From Anaerolineales bacterium UBA5069 (GTDB taxonomy: Bacteria; Chloroflexota; Anaerolineae; Caldilineales; Caldilineaceae): a stretch of 17,834 nucleotides of DNA. Below the pieces are notes generated by a model, which was not told the DNA's origin, did no database searches, and saw only the letters and a list, made by a program, of their open reading frames with translations. Position 1 is the first letter of the stretch, and each line of letters opens with the position of its first letter. The stretch covers positions 1-17,834 of the forward strand of contig DIAV01000308.1 in assembly GCA_002415895.1 (NCBI GenBank), given 5' to 3'. Positions 14,019-17,834 of the stretch are shown piece after piece. A program made the position numbers and the translations under genes.

Positions 14019-14087
14019 ACAGCCACAACGCAACGCAAAGTCACCCAGACAGCATGTCTGGGTGACTTTGCGTTGCGTTGTGGCTGT
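14019..14087. terminator. Perfect 33-bp-stem hairpin between convergent genes
   Basis: Arms 14019-14051 and 14055-14087 are perfectly complementary over 33 bp with a loop of only 3 nt (gca). The stem includes cacaacgcaacgcaaag and tcacccagaca. It sits 7 bp after the PIG-L stop codon and 18 bp from the stop codon of the convergent hydrolase gene, so a bidirectional transcription stop is the likely role. No strong T tract flanks it. Such an uninterrupted stem would also be an RNase III substrate or a cruciform. It may instead be a palindromic repeat element. Confidence 0.7.
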
Positions 14088-14105
14088 GGCGCTTGGTTCT
14101 ATTGA

Positions 14106-14864
14106 TCAGTGCCTCAGAAAGGCGGCGATGGCGTCTGTGGTGGCCTGCGGCTGCTCAATGGGGATCATGTGGCCTGTGTTGGGGAGAATGCGCAGGGTGC
14201 TGGCAGCAATCTCGGCGTGCACTTCCTGGGCAAGCGCGGGGGGCGTCATGCGGTCGTCCGCGCCGGCGAGGATGAGCGTGGGTGCGGCAATGGCGCCCAG
14301 GTGCGCCGTGACATCAAATTCATTGCAAGCCTTAAAGGCGTTGTAGAGCACCGTGGGGTCCACGGCGCGCAGATGCCGCAAATGCGTCTCGCGTCTGTCG
14401 GCGGCAACTGTGGGACCATAGGAGAGCTTGGCAATGCGCGCGGTGGCTGCGGCGGGATCACTTTGCAACAGGTCAAGCAGCGCCGCGTTCACGGGCAAGC
14501 GCGGGCCTGTGCCCACAAGCAGGAGCGCCTGCACGCGCTGTGGCATGGCCAGCGCATAGGCGAGCGCGATGGCGCTGCCCAGCGAGTGGCCGCCCAGCGC
14601 AAAGGTCTCAATGGCCAGGGCCTCGACCCATGCGGAGACAAGGCGCACGAAATCGGCCATTGTGGCCAGCCCGGGCCCAGACGATTGGCCGTGGCCCGGC
14701 AGGTCCAGCGCATAGACGGGCCGCCCGCGCAGCCGGCGCAGTGCCGGTGGCCAATGCAAATAGATGCCGCCTACGCCGTGCAGCAGCAACAGGGGTGTAT
14801 TGCTCTCGCCCAGGCCGTGAGCGGCGTAGTGGCAGGGGTTGCCATCAAACACGAATGTAGGCAT
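14106..14864 (-). CDS. Alpha/beta-hydrolase fold protein
   Basis: This 252-aa protein has the alpha/beta-hydrolase layout: LLLLHGVGG oxyanion region (25-33), YALDLPGHGQS (51-61), nucleophile elbow GGHSLG (S94), acid loop GADDRMTP (D204 likely) and catalytic NTGHMIP (H232). Length and the single-domain form suit small esterases, lactonases or C-C bond hydrolases; the substrate is unknown. There is no signal peptide. The start ATG is only 7 bp after the gmd stop codon and has no clear Shine-Dalgarno, so translation is probably coupled to gmd. Its role in the sugar-nucleotide operon is unclear. Confidence 0.88.
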   Translation of the reverse strand: MPTFVFDGNPCHYAAHGLGESNTPLLLLHGVGGIYLHWPPALRRLRGRPVYALDLPGHGQSSGPGLATMADFVRLVSAWVEALAIETFALGGHSLGSAIALAYALAMPQRVQALLLVGTGPRLPVNAALLDLLQSDPAAATARIAKLSYGPTVAADRRETHLRHLRAVDPTVLYNAFKACNEFDVTAHLGAIAAPTLILAGADDRMTPPALAQEVHAEIAASTLRILPNTGHMIPIEQPQATTDAIAAFLRH

Positions 14865-14871
14865 GGGCCGT

Positions 14872-15849
14872 TTAGCGGCGAATGTGGCCGCCTGAAGTCA
14901 GCGCTTCCATGTCCGCATCGACCATCATGCGGACAAGCTCGCGGAAGCCCACCGTCGGCTCCCAGTTGAGTTGACGACCAGCCTTGCTTGGGTCACCCAC
15001 AAGCAGGTCCACCTCGGCCGGTCGGTAAAATTTGGGGTCCTGCACCACGTACTGCTGCCAGTCGAGATCAAGATAGCTAAAGGCTTCGGCGACAAATTCC
15101 TCCACGCTGTGCGTTTCACCCGTGGCCACCACATAATCGTCCGCCACCTCCTGCTGGAGCATGAGCCACATTGCGCGCACGTAGTCGCCCGCATAACCCC
15201 AGTCGCGCCGCGCCGACAGGTTGCCCAGTGCCAGGCTGTTGGCCAGCCCCAGCTTGATCTTGACGGCCCCGTGGGTAATCTTGTGCGTAACGAACTCCAG
15301 CCCGCGCCGCGGGCTTTCGTGATTGAAGAGAATGCCCGAGCAGCCAAAGATGTTGTATGACTCGCGGTAATTAATCGTAATCCAATGACCGTAGACCTTG
15401 GCCACGCCATAGGGACTGCGCGGGTAGAAAGGCGTGGTCTCACGCTGTGGCGTCTCCATGACCTTGCCGAACATCTCGCTGCTGCTGGCCTGGTAGAAGC
15501 GAATGCGAGGGTTGGCGAGGCGAATGGCCTCGAGCATGCGCGTCACGCCCAACGCCGTGAACTCGCCGGTAAGCACGGGTTGCGTGAAGCTGGTGGGCAC
15601 AAACGATTGCGCCGCAAGGTTGTAGACCTCATCCGGCTTGTACTCGTTGAGGATGGCGGTGAGGCTCATTTGGTCAAGCAGGTCGCCCTGGGCAATTTCA
15701 ATGTGGTCCTGAATATGCTCAAGGCGCGAGAAGTTGATGGTGCTGGTGCGGCGCACCATGCCGATGACGCGGTAACCCTGCTCGAGCAGGAATTCTGCAA
15801 GATAGCTGCCGTCCTGTCCGGTTACGCCGGTGACGAGGGCTGTAGGCAT
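14872..15849 (-). CDS. gmd: GDP-mannose 4,6-dehydratase
   Basis: This enzyme converts GDP-D-mannose to GDP-4-keto-6-deoxy-D-mannose. The 325-aa extended SDR protein has the NAD(P) motif [11 protein letters not shown] (7-17), the GDP-mannose dehydratase-type VRRTST and [11 protein letters not shown] segments, SSSEMFG (122-128, with the catalytic Ser/Glu) and the YGVAK pair (Y147, K151). FNHESPRRG and [11 protein letters not shown] are strongly characteristic of Gmd. It is shorter than the roughly 370-aa E. coli protein but similar to many non-enterobacterial ones. The ATG at 15849 is chosen because GGAGAG lies 7 nt upstream; an ATG 15 bp further up would include that ribosome site. It is downstream of rmd (147-bp gap) and upstream of the hydrolase. 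Confidence 0.96.
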   Translation of the reverse strand: MPTALVTGVTGQDGSYLAEFLLEQGYRVIGMVRRTSTINFSRLEHIQDHIEIAQGDLLDQMSLTAILNEYKPDEVYNLAAQSFVPTSFTQPVLTGEFTALGVTRMLEAIRLANPRIRFYQASSSEMFGKVMETPQRETTPFYPRSPYGVAKVYGHWITINYRESYNIFGCSGILFNHESPRRGLEFVTHKITHGAVKIKLGLANSLALGNLSARRDWGYAGDYVRAMWLMLQQEVADDYVVATGETHSVEEFVAEAFSYLDLDWQQYVVQDPKFYRPAEVDLLVGDPSKAGRQLNWEPTVGFRELVRMMVDADMEALTSGGHIRR

Positions 15850-15905
15850 ACAATAACTCTCCATTCTGATTGGACCATATTGTCTATCTCTTGAGCCGGT
15901 GTATT

Positions 15906-15917
15906 GGCGAATTCGCC
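15906..15917. promoter_or_regulatory. 12-bp palindrome in the rmd-gmd gap
   Basis: ggcgaattcgcc is a perfect palindrome in the 147-bp gap between rmd and gmd. On the minus strand a weak -10-like patch (gatagacaat) lies about 20 bp downstream. It may be an operator for an internal promoter. The rest of the gap shows nothing I can assign. Confidence 0.25.
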
Positions 15918-15996
15918 TGTTCTAAAGTCATACCGAGGTGAAAACATCCTCTTGTCACCTTGCGTCAAGCAGTGCCGCGTTCACTGTGGCTTCAGA

Positions 15997-16992
15997 TTAG
16001 CGTGTTTGCACGGCCGTCATGCGGGCCAGCGTCGCGCGCCAACTATCCAGCATGTCGCGCAGCGAAGTGCGCAGCGGGATTTGCTGGTCCCAGCCAGTGG
16101 TTTGCACCAGGCGCGTGTTATCGCACACAGAGCGCGATATGTCGCTGGGGCGCATGCGTGCGGGGTCTTGTTCAATGGTCACATCTGCCGTTGTGAGTTC
16201 GAGCAGGGTGTCGAGTATCCAGCGTACAGGGTAGGCCTTGCCGCTGCCCACATTGTAGGGAGTTCCGGGCTCGCCCAACTGCGCAAGCTGCCAATAGGCG
16301 CGCGCCACATCGCGCACGTCGGTAAAATCGCGCTCGGCCTCCAGATTACCCACCTTGACGACGGGCGGGCGCAGCCCTGCCTCGATTTCGGCCAGTTGGC
16401 GCGCAAACGCGCTCGCCACAAAGTCATCGGACTGGCCGGGTCCAATGTGGTTGAAGGAGCGCGCGCGCAAGGTGGGCAGTTTGTGGCTTTGCCAGTACTG
16501 GAGCGCCATTAAGTCCTGCGTGCATTTGCTTACGCCGTAGGGGTTGTTGGGGCGGAAGGGGGTGGCCTCGTTGATGGGCAGGTCTTCGGGATGCACCAGC
16601 CCGTACGCTTCGTTGGAGGTGACGACGAGGGTGCGGCAGCGGGGGCGATGGCGGCGCAGCCCTTCCAGCAGGTTCAACTGGCACTGAATATTCAGTTCGT
16701 AGACGGTCCACGGCTGCTCCCATGAGCCGCCCACGTCGCTCCACGCGGCAAGGTGCATTGTGATGTCGGGTTGCACCTGCTCAATCAGATCATTCACCCA
16801 GAGCGCGTTGCGCAAATCGCCGCGGTGCAGCGTCAGTCGATCGGTGAGGTGGTGGATGCGCGTGTCATGGCGGTGGATTACGCCGTGCAGCTCAATCGGT
16901 GCGTGCGCCTCCGCCTGCGCAGAAGCGCCCAGCAGATACTCGGCCAGGTGGCTGCCTGCAAAGCCTGCAGTTCCCGTCATCAAAACCCGCAC
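15997..16992 (-). CDS. rmd: GDP-6-deoxy-D-mannose reductase (Rmd-type extended SDR)
   Basis: This enzyme is predicted to reduce GDP-4-keto-6-deoxy-D-mannose to GDP-D-rhamnose. The 331-aa reading starts MRVLMTGTAGFAGSHL, with Rossmann motif TGTAGFAG (6-13), SNEAYG (126-131) and catalytic YGVSK (Y152, K156). The block SFNHIGPGQSDDFVASAFARQ is typical of Rmd proteins and argues against the GDP-fucose synthase (WcaG) fold branch. The GTG at 16992 is preferred because GAGGAG lies 9 nt upstream; an in-frame ATG at 17001 directly abuts that ribosome site, with zero spacing. It is the first gene of the rmd-gmd-hydrolase group. A 4-epimerase/dehydratase of another nucleotide sugar is the main alternative. 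Confidence 0.87.
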   Translation of the reverse strand: MRVLMTGTAGFAGSHLAEYLLGASAQAEAHAPIELHGVIHRHDTRIHHLTDRLTLHRGDLRNALWVNDLIEQVQPDITMHLAAWSDVGGSWEQPWTVYELNIQCQLNLLEGLRRHRPRCRTLVVTSNEAYGLVHPEDLPINEATPFRPNNPYGVSKCTQDLMALQYWQSHKLPTLRARSFNHIGPGQSDDFVASAFARQLAEIEAGLRPPVVKVGNLEAERDFTDVRDVARAYWQLAQLGEPGTPYNVGSGKAYPVRWILDTLLELTTADVTIEQDPARMRPSDISRSVCDNTRLVQTTGWDQQIPLRTSLRDMLDSWRATLARMTAVQTR

Positions 16993-17016
16993 GTGCGCCA
17001 TCTCCTCTGTTGCGTG

Positions 17017-17032
17017 GCCGGCGCGCGCCGGC
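17017..17032. repeat. 16-bp GC palindrome in the rmd leader
   Basis: gccggcgcgcgccggc is perfectly self-complementary and lies about 25 bp upstream of the rmd start, within its predicted leader. It could form a hairpin just ahead of the ribosome site, or be a chance product of GC-rich DNA. Confidence 0.35.
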
Positions 17033-17061
17033 ACTGTACGCCCGCACCTGTGAATCCTCGC

Positions 17062-17102
17062 AGTATAGTAGAGCGGCTGACCTGCGCCCAAACGGGCGCA
17101 GG
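17062..17102 (-). promoter_or_regulatory. Candidate rmd promoter overlapping a palindrome
   Basis: On the minus strand TATACT (17062-17067, 5 of 6 to consensus) follows a weak TTGGGC (17086-17091) at 18 bp. The -35 lies inside a perfect hairpin palindrome, cctgcgccc-aaac-gggcgcagg (17081-17102). A repressor or activator binding the palindrome would act on this promoter. The hsp20 gene diverges from the other side of the same 293-bp region. Confidence 0.4.
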
Positions 17103-17168
17103 TGTCTGGCATTGGGGGGCGCACTAACGTTTTGCTGACACAGTGCAAATTGAGTGGATATGCATTGC

Positions 17169-17255
17169 TTGCGCCCTGCTAACGTGCGCAGTCTAGAGTG
17201 GAATTATCAGTTGAATGAACGCAAGCGCCCCCACTGCGGCGGCGCAGTTGAATGA
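17169..17255 (+). promoter_or_regulatory. hsp20 upstream region with 11-bp direct repeats
   Basis: cagttgaatga occurs at 17208-17218 and 17245-17255, 37 bp apart, between any promoter and the ribosome site. A TTGCGC box (17169-17174) with 17-bp spacing leads to a poor -10 (TCTAGA, 17192-17197), so the promoter is not settled. No CIRCE inverted repeat and no sigma-32 consensus is visible. Confidence 0.3.
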
Positions 17256-17285
17256 CACTCAGAATTAAACTCAAGGAGAACGACC

Positions 17286-17831
17286 ATGCGTGTTGATATC
17301 ACTCGTGCAGCCAATAATGAAGCGAATCAGCAGTTGTCCCGTGGTGGTGAGCGCCCCGTTGGGCGTACAAGTGTGAGCCCGAACCTGGATAACGTGTGGC
17401 GCGAGTTCTTTGGTGTGGCCGATGCAATGAATCGTATGCGCGAGAATGAGGCGCGCACCTACGACTATGTGCGCAGCGGCGGCAACAGCGGCGAAAACAA
17501 CGAGCGCGTTGTGCGCCTGCCGATTGACGCCTGGGCCACCGAGGATGCCTTTACCCTGGTTGCGTATCTGCCGGGCGTGGACCCCGAGCAGGTCGAGGTG
17601 CTCTTTGAGAATGACGAACTGGCCATCCGCGGCAGCTTTGGCCCTGTGCAGGAGGGTGTTGACTTTATCAAGCGCGAGCTCTTCCACGGTGCATTTGAGC
17701 GGCGCGTCGCCTTCAACGTGCCGGTTGACGGCGACAAGATTGAGGCCTCCTATGAGCACGGTATTCTGACGCTGCGCGTGCCCAAGGCCGAATCGGTTAA
17801 GCCAAAGCAGATCAAGGTTGTGGCCAAATAG
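17286..17831 (+). CDS. Hsp20/alpha-crystallin small heat-shock protein
   Basis: An ATP-independent holdase that keeps unfolding proteins soluble for refolding by DnaK. The 181-aa protein has a variable N-terminus (1-75, Asn/Gly/Arg-rich with the WREFFG segment at 38-43). The alpha-crystallin domain spans about 76-170: AFTLVAYLPGVDPEQVEV, FERRVAFNVPV and the conserved YEHGILTLRVPK (G159, I160, L161). A C-terminal IKV (175-177) fits the I-x-I/V anchoring motif for oligomer assembly. The ATG has a strong AAGGAG site 9 nt upstream. The stop codon lies 3 bp before the window end, so anything downstream is unseen. Confidence 0.95.
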   Translation: MRVDITRAANNEANQQLSRGGERPVGRTSVSPNLDNVWREFFGVADAMNRMRENEARTYDYVRSGGNSGENNERVVRLPIDAWATEDAFTLVAYLPGVDPEQVEVLFENDELAIRGSFGPVQEGVDFIKRELFHGAFERRVAFNVPVDGDKIEASYEHGILTLRVPKAESVKPKQIKVVAK

Positions 17832-17834
17832 TTG

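Noticed and set aside
14109..14969. 286-codon open frame antisense to the hydrolase and gmd
   Set aside because: It is a shadow of two well-supported genes.

Overview
The window is bacterial chromosome: about 60 % GC, dense genes, Shine-Dalgarno starts, and mostly housekeeping and cell-envelope functions. No phage, plasmid, CRISPR, tRNA or rRNA gene is visible. The best guess for the host is a member of the Chloroflexota (Anaerolineae, Caldilineae or Ardenticatenia type). This rests on an NYN-LOTUS ribonuclease-like protein, tandem LysM/YkuD L,D-transpeptidases, a short Gmd next to an Rmd, and repetitive intergenic DNA. It is an inference from gene content, not a proof.

Layout. (1) Positions 162-5817, minus strand: a chaperone operon dnaK-grpE-dnaJ, then a bacterial PH-domain protein with its own likely promoter, then an inositol-monophosphatase-family enzyme that ends at a strong terminator. 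(2) Positions 5818-6604: a long intergenic region holding the dnaK promoter, a 130-bp REPIN-like inverted repeat, a 12-bp tandem repeat and a hairpin. (3) Positions 6605-8638, plus strand: a 677-aa NYN (PIN-like nuclease) protein with a LOTUS/OST-HTH domain and an unassigned C-terminal half. (4) Positions 8665-11457, minus strand: a membrane-anchored TlpA/ResA-type thioredoxin and two tandem YkuD L,D-transpeptidases, one with three LysM repeats. (5) Positions 11458-11888: an intergenic 12-bp tandem repeat array. (6) Positions 11889-14011: a histidine phosphatase (minus) divergent from a small two-cluster ferredoxin and a PIG-L deacetylase (plus). (7) Positions 14019-14087: a perfect 33-bp-stem hairpin between convergent genes. 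(8) Positions 14106-16992, minus strand: rmd-gmd plus an alpha/beta hydrolase, predicted to supply GDP-D-rhamnose for surface glycans. (9) Positions 17286-17831, plus strand: an Hsp20 small heat-shock protein.

How the parts relate. Proteostasis genes lie at both ends (DnaK/GrpE/DnaJ and Hsp20), and I see no CIRCE operator at either. The middle serves the envelope: L,D-transpeptidases act on peptidoglycan, the thioredoxin probably handles exported thiols, and the GDP-sugar genes feed glycan synthesis. The least ordinary coding object is the NYN-LOTUS protein. The least explained DNA is intergenic: a REPIN-like element, two 12-bp-period arrays, a terminator in the tlpA leader, and the long hairpin at 14019-14087.
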